Source: Alteromonas sp. ASW11-130 (GTDB taxonomy: Bacteria > Pseudomonadota > Gammaproteobacteria > Enterobacterales > Alteromonadaceae). From it: a DNA stretch of 64,000 bases. The translations under genes were made by a program, and so were the position numbers. The stretch lies in assembly GCF_026183735.1 (NCBI RefSeq), contig NZ_JAPFRE010000002.1, forward strand, positions 62,001-126,000, written 5' to 3'. Positions 37,592-45,969 of this stretch are shown here, one piece after another (position 1 is the stretch's first letter; each line of letters opens with the position of its first letter). Under the pieces are notes generated by a model. It saw only the letters and a list, made by a program, of their open reading frames with translations, was not told the origin of the DNA and searched no databases.

Positions 37592-37918
37592 TTATGCTAT
37601 TTGTGTTTGCTCGCAGAAAAAAGAGTAAAGTAAGGCGATGGTTTGTTCAATCCGTCCGTCGGTCAAACTATAGTAGATAACTTGCCCATCACGGCGAGTT
37701 GAAACCATCTTAGCTTCACGCAACAGCGCAAGATGCTGCGATAGCACGGGCTGGGTAACCGGAATACGGGTTAACAACTCAGAGACTGATAATTCATTCT
37801 CGAGCAATGAACACATCACCATAAGACGTGTTTTATTGGCAAACTGCTTTATGAACTGTTCAGCATTTGATGCGTATTCTAGCATTTCGCTGGTATCAAT
37901 TGTATTGTCTAATTCCAT
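37592..37918 (-). CDS. ArsR-family regulator, BigR/SqrR/YgaV-like
   Basis: A 108-residue winged-helix regulator. The recognition region reads TQPVLSQHLALLREAKMVST and the wing RRDGQVIYYSL. It has exactly two cysteines placed as in the persulfide sensors BigR, SqrR and YgaV: C36 in RLMVMCSLLENELSV and C102 near the C-terminus (YSFFCEQ). These form a di- or tetrasulfide and release DNA in known members. It lacks the metal-ligand motif of ArsR or SmtB. The internal ATG is preferred over an upstream GTG because of its GAAGAG site. Divergent from a rhodanese gene, with an operator-like palindrome between. Confidence 0.87.
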   Translation of the reverse strand: MELDNTIDTSEMLEYASNAEQFIKQFANKTRLMVMCSLLENELSVSELLTRIPVTQPVLSQHLALLREAKMVSTRRDGQVIYYSLTDGRIEQTIALLYSFFCEQTQIA

Positions 37919-38038
37919 GATAAAACTCTTCGAAACCTGCACGTATTTCTACTGCGGAAAAATGATCAGCAGCAGGAACTAATAAAACCCACTGTATGAA
38001 TATTAACCAGACATTTCGTTCGCGATAGGTGGAAAAAA

Positions 38039-38056
38039 TATAAGACGATTCTTATA
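38039..38056. promoter_or_regulatory. Operator-like palindrome TATAAGA-CGAT-TCTTATA
   Basis: A perfect seven-base inverted repeat with a four-base spacer in the arsR/rhodanese intergenic region, 39 bases before the rhodanese ATG. Its size and symmetry fit an ArsR-family dimer. Binding by the adjacent regulator is inferred. Confidence 0.7.
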
Positions 38057-38094
38057 GTAAAACTTCTCGCAAACCTTTATGGAGAACCGTTTAC

Positions 38095-38448
38095 ATGATA
38101 CTCAACATGCAGCAAAGATTGCAATCTATTTCACCCACTGTTCGTAAAGTCACCGCCAAAGAAGCGGCGAAAGAATGCGCAAAAAACAATGGCACTGTCA
38201 TTGACGTTAGAGAACCTTCTGAATGTGAAACGTCACCTTCCACTGCAAATATCAATATTCCCAGGGGCGTATTGGAAATGAAAGTAGTCGAACAATTTAA
38301 GAACCCGGATCATCCATTTTATATTCATTGTGCCTCAGGTGTTCGCGCTCAGTTAGCTGCGGAACAGTTATTGAAAATGGGGTATACCACGGTGAACGCA
38401 ATAACGTGCGACATCAAGACGATCGAACACATTAACTTTGCAGAATGA
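38095..38448 (+). CDS. Rhodanese-like sulfurtransferase
   Basis: A single-domain 117-residue rhodanese. It has the VIDVREPSE opening motif and the active-site loop HCASGVRA with the catalytic cysteine. No signal peptide, so cytoplasmic. It would move sulfane sulfur between persulfide carriers. Divergence from a two-cysteine ArsR regulator points to sulfide or persulfide-responsive control. An in-frame ATG four codons later is an alternative start. Confidence 0.9.
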   Translation: MILNMQQRLQSISPTVRKVTAKEAAKECAKNNGTVIDVREPSECETSPSTANINIPRGVLEMKVVEQFKNPDHPFYIHCASGVRAQLAAEQLLKMGYTTVNAITCDIKTIEHINFAE

Positions 38449-38527
38449 ATAATTTGGGAAAACGCTCCCTTATATCTCCTCCTATTGATGTATTCTTTTA
38501 TAAAGCTCATTACAATTTCATAGTCTT

Positions 38528-39427
38528 ATGCTAAAAGCTACTTTGGAACAATGGCGCATGTTTAAAGCTGTGGTCGAGGCCGGCGGTTTTAATCATGCCG
38601 CGGTTCTTGTGAACAAAAGTCAGTCCAGCGTACACCATGCGGTCAATAAACTAGAAGAATCACTCGGTGTGCCCTTATTTGAAAACGATGGGCGTAAGAT
38701 TAAACTTTCCGAAGAGGGAAAGCTTTTACTTTCTCGGGCCACATGTTTACTTGAGGAAGCGAAAAAGCTTGAGTCCGTGGCTCACGGTCTTCAGCATGGG
38801 GTTGAAAGCCAACTTCGTATCGCCGTCGACCTAGTTTTTCCTGCGGATATATTAAATAACGTACTCGATACGGTATCCCAAAAATACCCTTATTTGCGAA
38901 TAGAATTAATCGAATCCGTTTTAAGTGGCGCCAATTCTTTACTCGATTCCGGCCAGGTTGATCTGGCGATTTGTCCTTTCCCCCACCCGGACGGCTTTAC
39001 CGAAGAATTATGTAATATTTGTTTTGTCGCCGTAGCCAGCCCTGCCCACCCATTAAATAATCTACGTCCCCCCCTTACCGTCAAAGATCTAAAAACGCAT
39101 CGTCAAATAGTAGTACGGGATTCCTCCAGCCAAAGAAAAACAGATTCAGGTTGGTTAGGTGCCGAGCAGCGTTGGACAGTAAGTCATATTAGTACGTCAA
39201 TTGAAATGATAAAAAGCGGGTTAGGGTTTGCGTGGCTTCCGGAACGGTCGATCAAAACGTATTTGGACGAAGGTACATTAGTAAAGCTGCCACTTAAACA
39301 GGGGAGTAGCAGGCAAGCCACTCTTCACTTGTGTTTTGAAGATGGCGAGCAACTTGGACCTGCGGCAAGGGAGTTTATCGGCACACTTCGATACGAGTTA
39401 ATAAAGTTACAAGAAAGGGAAGGTTAA
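38528..39427 (+). CDS. LysR-type transcriptional regulator
   Basis: A 299-residue LysR regulator with the N-terminal helix-turn-helix (FNHAAVLVNKSQSSVHHAVN, then LFENDGRKIKLSEEGKLLL) and a full effector-binding domain. The ligand is unknown. Its neighbours give no firm target. It follows the rhodanese gene by about 80 bases, possibly in the same unit. Confidence 0.9.
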   Translation: MLKATLEQWRMFKAVVEAGGFNHAAVLVNKSQSSVHHAVNKLEESLGVPLFENDGRKIKLSEEGKLLLSRATCLLEEAKKLESVAHGLQHGVESQLRIAVDLVFPADILNNVLDTVSQKYPYLRIELIESVLSGANSLLDSGQVDLAICPFPHPDGFTEELCNICFVAVASPAHPLNNLRPPLTVKDLKTHRQIVVRDSSSQRKTDSGWLGAEQRWTVSHISTSIEMIKSGLGFAWLPERSIKTYLDEGTLVKLPLKQGSSRQATLHLCFEDGEQLGPAAREFIGTLRYELIKLQEREG

Positions 39428-39536
39428 TATCAATTCGCAATATACGCATCAGGTTAATGTACAAACATTGCACATTCGCCAAGAACAAGATATAACTACC
39501 GCTTCGCCGAATAAAATAATAATAAAGGCACTTTTC

Positions 39537-39647
39537 ATGTTTCCGACCAAACAACAGGACGATGGAGCCACATTAACTTTTGGTTCCTGGAATCGGTTAG
39601 TTGTAAAAAATGATATACACAGTCAGCCTTATATGGACATTAGCTGA
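39537..39647 (+). CDS. Candidate 36-residue leader upstream of GGDEF-EAL gene
   Basis: Reads MFPTKQQDDGATLTFGSWNR and LVVKNDIHSQPYMDIS. AAAGG lies nine bases before the ATG, and the stop is nine bases before the next gene's start. No family recognised. It could be a translated leader or a chance frame. Confidence 0.35.
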   Translation: MFPTKQQDDGATLTFGSWNRLVVKNDIHSQPYMDIS

Positions 39648-39656
39648 GAATTTCCT

Positions 39657-41549
39657 ATGTCCGCAAGATTACGCCTTTTAAAAGAAAATAGTCAAATCCG
39701 AAAGCGCATGCTGATTGGCTCAGTTGGTCTCACTCTCATCGTAATCTCGATCTTTTCTTATCTCGGCTCAGACATGCTCCTTAACTTGGAGTCCAGAATT
39801 GCACAAAGAACTTTCAATAATCAACTGAATGGAATTACCCATGCCATTGCTAAACATCCTGAATGGTTAGATAAAACAAAAAACGATCCCGCTGCGGAAC
39901 CCATCCCCGCTTATCTTTTACCGGTTCAAAGAGATTTGGTTGCATTGTTCTTAGGTTCTGAAATTTTTTATAGAAGCCAGTCAAACGCATCATCCTTTGC
40001 TATAGATTACTCTTCGATAAATCAATCCACTTTGGGTTTTGCGTCAATAAACAATACGCCTGTTTTTGTTAACAGAAAATGGTCTGACAAACTTAAGCAA
40101 CCTGTTGTTGCTGTTTGGCTTGCAAAAAGCCATCACGTCGCCACAAATCAAATTGTTAATCAATTCACTTTGACGGCAATTCTTACATTTTTAGTCGCTG
40201 TCTGGGCTGCTGTGGTTATTTCAGCATTAATTACAAGAAGATTTGAGAAGGCTAATCGCTTATTACAGAAAATGGCGTTAGTGGATTCGTTAACTCATCT
40301 TCCGAATAGAAATGCGCTCTTTAACAACCTAAGCCTTTCAGGAAACACAGGGGCAATATTTTTTATCGATCTAGATCGATTTAAAGAAGTCAATGATGTT
40401 ATGGGACATGATGCTGGCGATAGTCTACTCATCGCCTTTGCCCAGCGTTTAACAGAAATTGCTGGAGAAAAAGTTAACGTCTACAGATACCGCAGTGACG
40501 AATTTGTATTATGGCACCCCGATCTGCCCCCAGAGAAGGCCAACCAATGGGCCTTCTCACTGCTTTATCAATCCCGTGACGCCCTAGCCATGCCTGATTA
40601 TACATTTGAAATAGGCTGCACAATTGGCGTTGCCTGTTTTCCATTACATGGTAACAATATCAGTACGCTGCTTAAGAACGCCGAGAATGCTATGCACCGG
40701 GCCAAACAACTTCGTTTAGGGATCGAAATCTATAATGACGAACACGGCTACGATTCAGGCCTGCAAGTCGCCTTACGCAGCCAACTCTACCAGGCATTGC
40801 AACAACGCCAGTTCCAACTTTACTATCAACCCAAAGTTAAAATGGACTCGCAGGAGTTGATGGGAGTGGAAGCAATTGTTCGTTGGCACCACCCCGATGA
40901 AGGAACATTACTACCCGCTTCGTTTATCGATCTAGTTGAACAAAGCGGTATTATCCACTCATTCACCCGTTATACTGTTGAAGAAGCTGTAAATCAGATA
41001 AAACTATGGAGCAAACAAGGTTTTAATGTTCCTGTTTCGGTTAACTTATCTGCTTATAATCTTCTGGATGACGCGTTTATTGGTTTTGTCGAAACGCTCT
41101 TGGCACAAACAGGTATATGTCCTAGCCTGCTCGAATTTGAATTAACCGAAAGCGCTACGATGGTCGATATTGATGTGAGTAAGCATATGATAAAGACGTT
41201 TAAACAAATGGGCATTAAAACATCAATTGATGATTTTGGCACAGGTATGAGTTCGTTCGCCTATCTGCGCGAATTAGATGTTCAAACTGTAAAACTTGAT
41301 CGCTCGTTCGTTAAAAACATTCATCAAGGTGAAAAAGATGAGCGTATCGTTGGAGGTATCGTTTCTTTGTGCCGAAGCTTATCCATTGATATTATTGCAG
41401 AAGGCGTTGAAACAGCCAAACAAGCGGAAATTTTGCAGGGATTGGATTGTCATTTCGCGCAGGGGTTCTTATTCGGTAAACCTGTACCTTCAGCCTTGTT
41501 GCAATCATTATTCCCCTCCCAAAAATTGTTGGCCGTGCAACCCGCTTAA
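39657..41549 (+). CDS. Membrane GGDEF-EAL protein, probable phosphodiesterase
   Basis: A 630-residue inner-membrane protein: helix near residues 20-42, a periplasmic loop of about 120 residues, a second helix near 170-195, then GGDEF and EAL. The GGDEF motif is degenerate (YRYRSDEFVLW near residue 278), so cyclase activity is unlikely. The EAL half keeps GVEAIVRW near 403, FELTES, DDFGTGMSSF, KLDRSF and AEGVET, so c-di-GMP hydrolysis is likely, perhaps with GTP bound at the degenerate GGDEF domain as an activator, as in some known proteins. Confidence 0.92.
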   Translation: MSARLRLLKENSQIRKRMLIGSVGLTLIVISIFSYLGSDMLLNLESRIAQRTFNNQLNGITHAIAKHPEWLDKTKNDPAAEPIPAYLLPVQRDLVALFLGSEIFYRSQSNASSFAIDYSSINQSTLGFASINNTPVFVNRKWSDKLKQPVVAVWLAKSHHVATNQIVNQFTLTAILTFLVAVWAAVVISALITRRFEKANRLLQKMALVDSLTHLPNRNALFNNLSLSGNTGAIFFIDLDRFKEVNDVMGHDAGDSLLIAFAQRLTEIAGEKVNVYRYRSDEFVLWHPDLPPEKANQWAFSLLYQSRDALAMPDYTFEIGCTIGVACFPLHGNNISTLLKNAENAMHRAKQLRLGIEIYNDEHGYDSGLQVALRSQLYQALQQRQFQLYYQPKVKMDSQELMGVEAIVRWHHPDEGTLLPASFIDLVEQSGIIHSFTRYTVEEAVNQIKLWSKQGFNVPVSVNLSAYNLLDDAFIGFVETLLAQTGICPSLLEFELTESATMVDIDVSKHMIKTFKQMGIKTSIDDFGTGMSSFAYLRELDVQTVKLDRSFVKNIHQGEKDERIVGGIVSLCRSLSIDIIAEGVETAKQAEILQGLDCHFAQGFLFGKPVPSALLQSLFPSQKLLAVQPA

Positions 41550-41573
41550 AAAGCGTAATATTGATTGGCAAGG

Positions 41574-42179
41574 CTAACTTGCCGTTACTACAAACTGATA
41601 GCCCGCGGTCGTCAACCCAAACAGAGCCAGTGACAAACCAAGTAGTGCCACAGCGCCATCGTCTGTTGCCATTCCTATTGCCATTATCAAAACGGCAAAC
41701 GCCGGTATTAACCCCATAAATGGAACGAGTTCCAGCGGTATCATAAAAATTCCACAGCACGCACAGGTCAGCGCAATCAAGATTCTAAATAGGGGCTGGC
41801 GAATGAATAACCAGCGCGGAAACAGAAAACGATCTATCTGTAGTGCCGCAGGCTTCATTTTTGTAATACCAGCGTTAAGGGAATCTTTATCAATATTGAT
41901 GTTTTTTATTGCGGAGGGAAGCCATGGATGACTTTTTGAAAGTAAAACTTGCAAAGAGATAAGAAAAATTGTTATACCAGTAACGGTAGGAATACCCGGG
42001 ATCGCACCTATCGGCGTAGCGCTAATAAATGCGGGCACAGCTAACATTGGGCCGAATCCGCGACTTTCAGCGAGGCGCAGTAATTCCCCAAAGGCCACTT
42101 TTTCATCGCTTCCAGAGGTTTGCATACGACCTAACAATTCGTATAGCGTAAGTGATCGTGTTAAAGTTTCGCTATACAT
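41574..42179 (-). CDS. ExoD family exopolysaccharide-associated membrane protein
   Basis: A 201-residue inner-membrane protein of the ExoD family, first linked to exopolysaccharide production and alkali tolerance in Sinorhizobium. Visible: LTLYELLGRMQTSG, PAFISATPIGAIPGIPTVTG, and several C-terminal membrane helices (CCGIFMIPLELVPFMGLIPA). The internal ATG (MYSETLTRS) is preferred because AAGGA lies seven bases before it. Convergent with the preceding GGDEF-EAL gene. Confidence 0.85.
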   Translation of the reverse strand: MYSETLTRSLTLYELLGRMQTSGSDEKVAFGELLRLAESRGFGPMLAVPAFISATPIGAIPGIPTVTGITIFLISLQVLLSKSHPWLPSAIKNINIDKDSLNAGITKMKPAALQIDRFLFPRWLFIRQPLFRILIALTCACCGIFMIPLELVPFMGLIPAFAVLIMAIGMATDDGAVALLGLSLALFGLTTAGYQFVVTAS

Positions 42180-42411
42180 AGAGGATTCCTTGTTTTCCAT
42201 ATGCTGCAAAGTTGTTTGTCTTATCGTGACCAGAAAACGGTAGTTTTGATAGGTTATGCTATTTTCCTGCCATCTATTTGCAAACACGGTCATAACAACA
42301 TAAGCCCGCACGAGTAGAATGGGCTCCTTAGGAGAAAATAAGTGATCTCAAATACCGTTTCGAATGTACACTTGTCATTCGTAGTTAAAACCATAATAAA
42401 AGGAAGTACCT

Positions 42412-43743
42412 GTGCTAACAGTATTACTCGTTGATGATGATCCAGAGTTCACCGACGTAGCCTGCACAATAATAGAATTCTTAGGTCACGAAGTTTTAAC
42501 CGCTGGTAATTTACAAGAAGCAAGAGAGTGGCTAGAAAAAGAACAATTCGACCATATTCTACTCGATTTTATGCTTCCCGACGGTAGCGGTGTCCATTTG
42601 TTTGAAGAGTTGGATCAACTTGCAAAGCGCCCTCGCGTTACACTCATAACAGGACATCCTTCGGTTAGAGGGATAATCAAAGGCTTATGTGGCCCCAATA
42701 TTGATTACCTCGTAAAGCCGATTCAACGTGAAGAAATTGAAGCTGTTCTTGAAGGTAGAAAGGCCTCTAAAAGCACGGGCGGTTCCAATATTAAAAAACA
42801 TTTTGGGCACTTGATTGGTGAATCAGCCCAAATGAAAGAGCTGTATAAGCTAATAGAAAGGGTGAGCCGTACGAGCGCCAACGTTATGTTATTGGGCGAA
42901 AGTGGCGTAGGTAAAGAGGTCGTAGCAGAATCTATCCATGAAGCGTCTGAAGTAGAAGGGCCTTATGTGGCGACCAACTGTGGCGCTTTTTCTAAAGAAC
43001 TCATTGGTAGTGAGTTATTTGGCCATGAAAAAGGCGCGTTTACAGGCGCTGTCGGCAGAAAATCCGGTGTATTTGAACAGGCTGAAGGTGGCACGCTGTT
43101 TTTGGACGAAATAACCGAAATGCCCATAGACATGCAACCTAATTTGCTTAGAGTACTGGAAAACAAAGTCGTTATTCGAGTAGGTGGAACTAAAACTATT
43201 CCCATCGCGTGTAGAGTTGTATCTGCGACCAACCGGACGATGGAAGAGATAGCAGAAAGCAAAGTTTTACGCGAAGATATCTATTTTCGCTTGGCTGTCT
43301 TCCCCATTACTATTCCTCCCCTGCGCGAAAGAAAAGAAGACATTCCGTTGTTAGCGACTTATTTTATTGATGAGTTAAATAAAGAAAATGACACCCGGTT
43401 TGAATGGGACGAAAGCCAACTGGATATGCTTACTGCTTATGATTGGCCCGGCAATGTACGCGAATTGCGCCACTTCGTTCATCGCGCTGCCATCATGAGT
43501 GACCCGGACAAGACCGAATTAGATTTACCTAAAACTATTGAATCCCCCTTTGCGAAAAAGCAGTCCACCACTCCGGCACTTCAAGCAGGCAGAACAATCG
43601 AAGATGTGGAAAAAGAGCTGATTTACGCCACACTTGAAAAAGTCAATGGTAACAAAACGTTAGCTGCTGAAATGCTGGGAATTAGTACGAAAACGCTATA
43701 CAATCGGTTACACGCTTACGGCGACCTAACAAAAGAAGAATAA
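42412..43743 (+). CDS. Sigma54-dependent response regulator (NtrC family)
   Basis: Receiver with D52 as phosphoacceptor (HILLDFMLPDG) and K102. The AAA+ domain has Walker A GESGVGKE at 162-169, the sigma54-contact loop GAFTGA at 208-213, Walker B GGTLFLDE at 226-233 and arginine-finger REDIYFRL near 287. A C-terminal Fis-type helix-turn-helix (NKTLAAEMLGISTKTLYNRL) ends the 443-residue protein. All elements needed to activate sigma54 RNA polymerase are present. Starts with GTG after AAGGAAG. It is the first gene of a five-gene signalling operon, and five sigma54-like promoters lie within the next 18 kb. Confidence 0.95.
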   Translation: MLTVLLVDDDPEFTDVACTIIEFLGHEVLTAGNLQEAREWLEKEQFDHILLDFMLPDGSGVHLFEELDQLAKRPRVTLITGHPSVRGIIKGLCGPNIDYLVKPIQREEIEAVLEGRKASKSTGGSNIKKHFGHLIGESAQMKELYKLIERVSRTSANVMLLGESGVGKEVVAESIHEASEVEGPYVATNCGAFSKELIGSELFGHEKGAFTGAVGRKSGVFEQAEGGTLFLDEITEMPIDMQPNLLRVLENKVVIRVGGTKTIPIACRVVSATNRTMEEIAESKVLREDIYFRLAVFPITIPPLRERKEDIPLLATYFIDELNKENDTRFEWDESQLDMLTAYDWPGNVRELRHFVHRAAIMSDPDKTELDLPKTIESPFAKKQSTTPALQAGRTIEDVEKELIYATLEKVNGNKTLAAEMLGISTKTLYNRLHAYGDLTKEE

Positions 43744-43758
43744 AATGAGGGTGGAAAC

Positions 43759-43983
43759 GTGAACGAGAAAGAATTTGCAACAGTTACTGCCTATGTTCAC
43801 GATGCGAGAAAACCTTTGAACAGGATATCTATGCAGGCAGAATTATTAAAAATGGCAATGCAGGGTGAAATTCCTGCAGATAAGGCACTTGATGCATTGG
43901 ATAAAATTATCGCCAGTACCAAGGATTGTAGTGATCAGTTAACTAACATGGTAGATACTTTGAGCAGTTCAATAACGGAATAA
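43759..43983 (+). CDS. Stand-alone histidine-kinase H-box protein
   Basis: Only 74 residues. VHDARKPLNRISMQAELLKM has the form of a kinase H-box (H14, then D, R, PLN, AEL), followed by a second helix (DALDKIIASTKDCSDQLTNM). Thus it resembles a bare dimerisation and phosphotransfer helix pair without an ATP-binding domain. It sits between the NtrC-type regulator and the CHASE3 kinase, 5 bases before the latter. It could be a phosphotransfer intermediate or an inhibitor that mixes with kinase dimers. GTG start with a GAGGGTGG site. Confidence 0.72.
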   Translation: MNEKEFATVTAYVHDARKPLNRISMQAELLKMAMQGEIPADKALDALDKIIASTKDCSDQLTNMVDTLSSSITE

Positions 43984-43988
43984 GTTGT

Positions 43989-45500
43989 ATGAGAAATGGG
44001 CTGTTGCAGTCACTGTATAGTTGGATTGCTATTGTGGCGATCGTTATCATTGTTATTACAGGTAATTCCTTTTATGTAATCAGTACACTAGACAATCTGG
44101 CAAAGCTTGAAGCCAGATTATTCAATATTACTAAAGTAACTGAATCTATCACCAAACTTCACGTCGCAATATTGCGTACAGAGTCTGGAAAACGTGGCTA
44201 TCTACTGACTCGAAATGAGCAGTATTTATCTGATTACACTAAAACGCTTAATACGCTCAATGAGCTATTAGAAGAAGTCGGGTATAAATCTCAAGAGCTG
44301 GGCGGCAAACAAGATGTTCATATAGATGAGTTGTTATCGCTTAGTAAAGCTAAGCTCAATGATATGATAAGTACTGTTGAATTAGCACGAAATGGCCGCT
44401 TTGAGCAGGCAATGGAAATAGTCAACTCAAACCGAAGTTTGATTCTTTATGAAGAGTTTGAGAATACGTACAAAGATGTGCGGCGACGCGTAAATAAGAT
44501 GCAGAATACGCATTTAAAAAATCTTATAAAACTAAGAAAGGAATCATTTACTACACTGGCAGTTTCTGGCGCGTCAACAGCCCTACTTATCATTTTGATA
44601 TTCATCCTTTTAAAAATAAACGTTAAAGAAGCCTATCGGCATCAAAAAGAGCTCGAAACCCATAACGAGGAGCTCGAAGAAAAAATTAATCGTAGAACCC
44701 AGGAATTACAGGTTTACTCTGACGAGCTTGCACGGAGTAATCGCGAATTGGAAGATTTTGCATTCGTAGCCTCACACGATCTCCAGGAGCCTCTAAGAAA
44801 GATTCGTGCTTTTGGCAATCGCCTTGAATCTGGCTATTCCGATGTTATTGATGATCGCGGTCGAGACTTTATGAAGCGTATGCTCAATGCTGCAGAACGC
44901 ATGTCGATGCTTATCAGAGACTTACTTGCTTTTTCACGCGTTGCCACCCGAGGAAAAGAGTTCGATAAGGTTGATCTCGATAATGTTATCAGCAACGTCA
45001 AAAGCGACCTTGAAATTGCCATTGATGAGTCGGAAGCGATAGTAGAGTGTGATAAGCTTCCCGTCATAAACGGCGATCAAAGTCAGCTTGAACAACTGTT
45101 TTTGAATTTATTATCAAATGCACTAAAGTTTCGCCAACAAGACCAAGCGCCTTATATCAGCATTAGACTTGAATCACCCGAAGAGGCCGATTTGGAACAT
45201 GTTTTTAAGTTTGCTGACTACAATTGGGTAAAAATTATTATTAAAGATAATGGCATTGGTTTCGATCAAACCTTTGCAGAAAAAATATTTGCCCCATTTC
45301 AACGACTACATGGGCGTAGCGAATACCAGGGTACAGGTATTGGCCTTGCTGTTTGCCGTAGAATTGTAGAACGTCATAACGGTTATATCAGCGCGCAAAG
45401 TTCTCCAGGAACTGGTGCCGTGTTTTCAATTGTAATTCCTGTTGACGGTGAACCATTCGCCTCAACTATTGCTAAAGGAGTGACGGAAGATGTCGCGTAA
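43989..45500 (+). CDS. CHASE3-domain sensor histidine kinase
   Basis: A 503-residue membrane kinase: helix at about 12-32, a CHASE3 sensory domain to about 180 (RTESGKRGYLLTRNEQYLSD), second helix about 190-210, a coiled coil 215-250, H-box SHDLQEPLRKIRAF with H263, N-box LFLNLLSNALKF, and G-boxes DNGIGF and GTGIGLAVCRRIV. The kinase core is of the kind often paired with Rcp1-like receivers, and such a receiver follows with an 11-base overlap. Confidence 0.94.
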   Translation: MRNGLLQSLYSWIAIVAIVIIVITGNSFYVISTLDNLAKLEARLFNITKVTESITKLHVAILRTESGKRGYLLTRNEQYLSDYTKTLNTLNELLEEVGYKSQELGGKQDVHIDELLSLSKAKLNDMISTVELARNGRFEQAMEIVNSNRSLILYEEFENTYKDVRRRVNKMQNTHLKNLIKLRKESFTTLAVSGASTALLIILIFILLKINVKEAYRHQKELETHNEELEEKINRRTQELQVYSDELARSNRELEDFAFVASHDLQEPLRKIRAFGNRLESGYSDVIDDRGRDFMKRMLNAAERMSMLIRDLLAFSRVATRGKEFDKVDLDNVISNVKSDLEIAIDESEAIVECDKLPVINGDQSQLEQLFLNLLSNALKFRQQDQAPYISIRLESPEEADLEHVFKFADYNWVKIIIKDNGIGFDQTFAEKIFAPFQRLHGRSEYQGTGIGLAVCRRIVERHNGYISAQSSPGTGAVFSIVIPVDGEPFASTIAKGVTEDVA

Positions 45501-45942
45501 CAATGCAACTGCCATCAACATTCTTATGGCTGATGATGACGAGGACGATCGTCTATTAACCATTGATGCACTAAAAGAAAGTCGAGTACTAAACAATTTA
45601 TACTGCGTAGAAGACGGTGTTGAACTACTTGAGTATTTACGCCGTGAAGGTAAGTATAGTGACCCGAAAGACTCCCCTCGTCCGAGCCTGATCTTGCTAG
45701 ACCTGAATATGCCTCGCAAAGACGGCCGAGAAGCGTTGGAGGAAATGAAAAAAGATCCTGCTCTTCGAAGTATTCCCGTAGTGATTTTAACTACGTCGAA
45801 AGAAGAGGAAGACATGCTCAGAGGTTATGACCTGGGTTGCGCTTCGTATATTACCAAGCCCGTCAATTTTGAAGGATTAGTAGAGTTGATGAGGGCATTG
45901 GGTAAGTATTGGATAGAGTTCGTTGAGCTTCCGCACGACTAA
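45490..45942 (+). CDS. Single-domain response regulator, Rcp1-like
   Basis: A 150-residue receiver without output domain. ADDDEDDRLLTIDAL, phosphoacceptor D71 in LILLDLNMPRKDG, TTSKEEEDML and the lysine in YITKPVN are all present. The Rcp1-type insert after the third helix is visible. It overlaps the kinase gene, so the two are translationally coupled; it is the likely first phosphate acceptor and may pass phosphate onward through a histidine intermediate. Confidence 0.94.
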   Translation: MSRNNATAINILMADDDEDDRLLTIDALKESRVLNNLYCVEDGVELLEYLRREGKYSDPKDSPRPSLILLDLNMPRKDGREALEEMKKDPALRSIPVVILTTSKEEEDMLRGYDLGCASYITKPVNFEGLVELMRALGKYWIEFVELPHD

Positions 45943-45969
45943 TTTTTATTATTTAGGCTATAACTTGTT

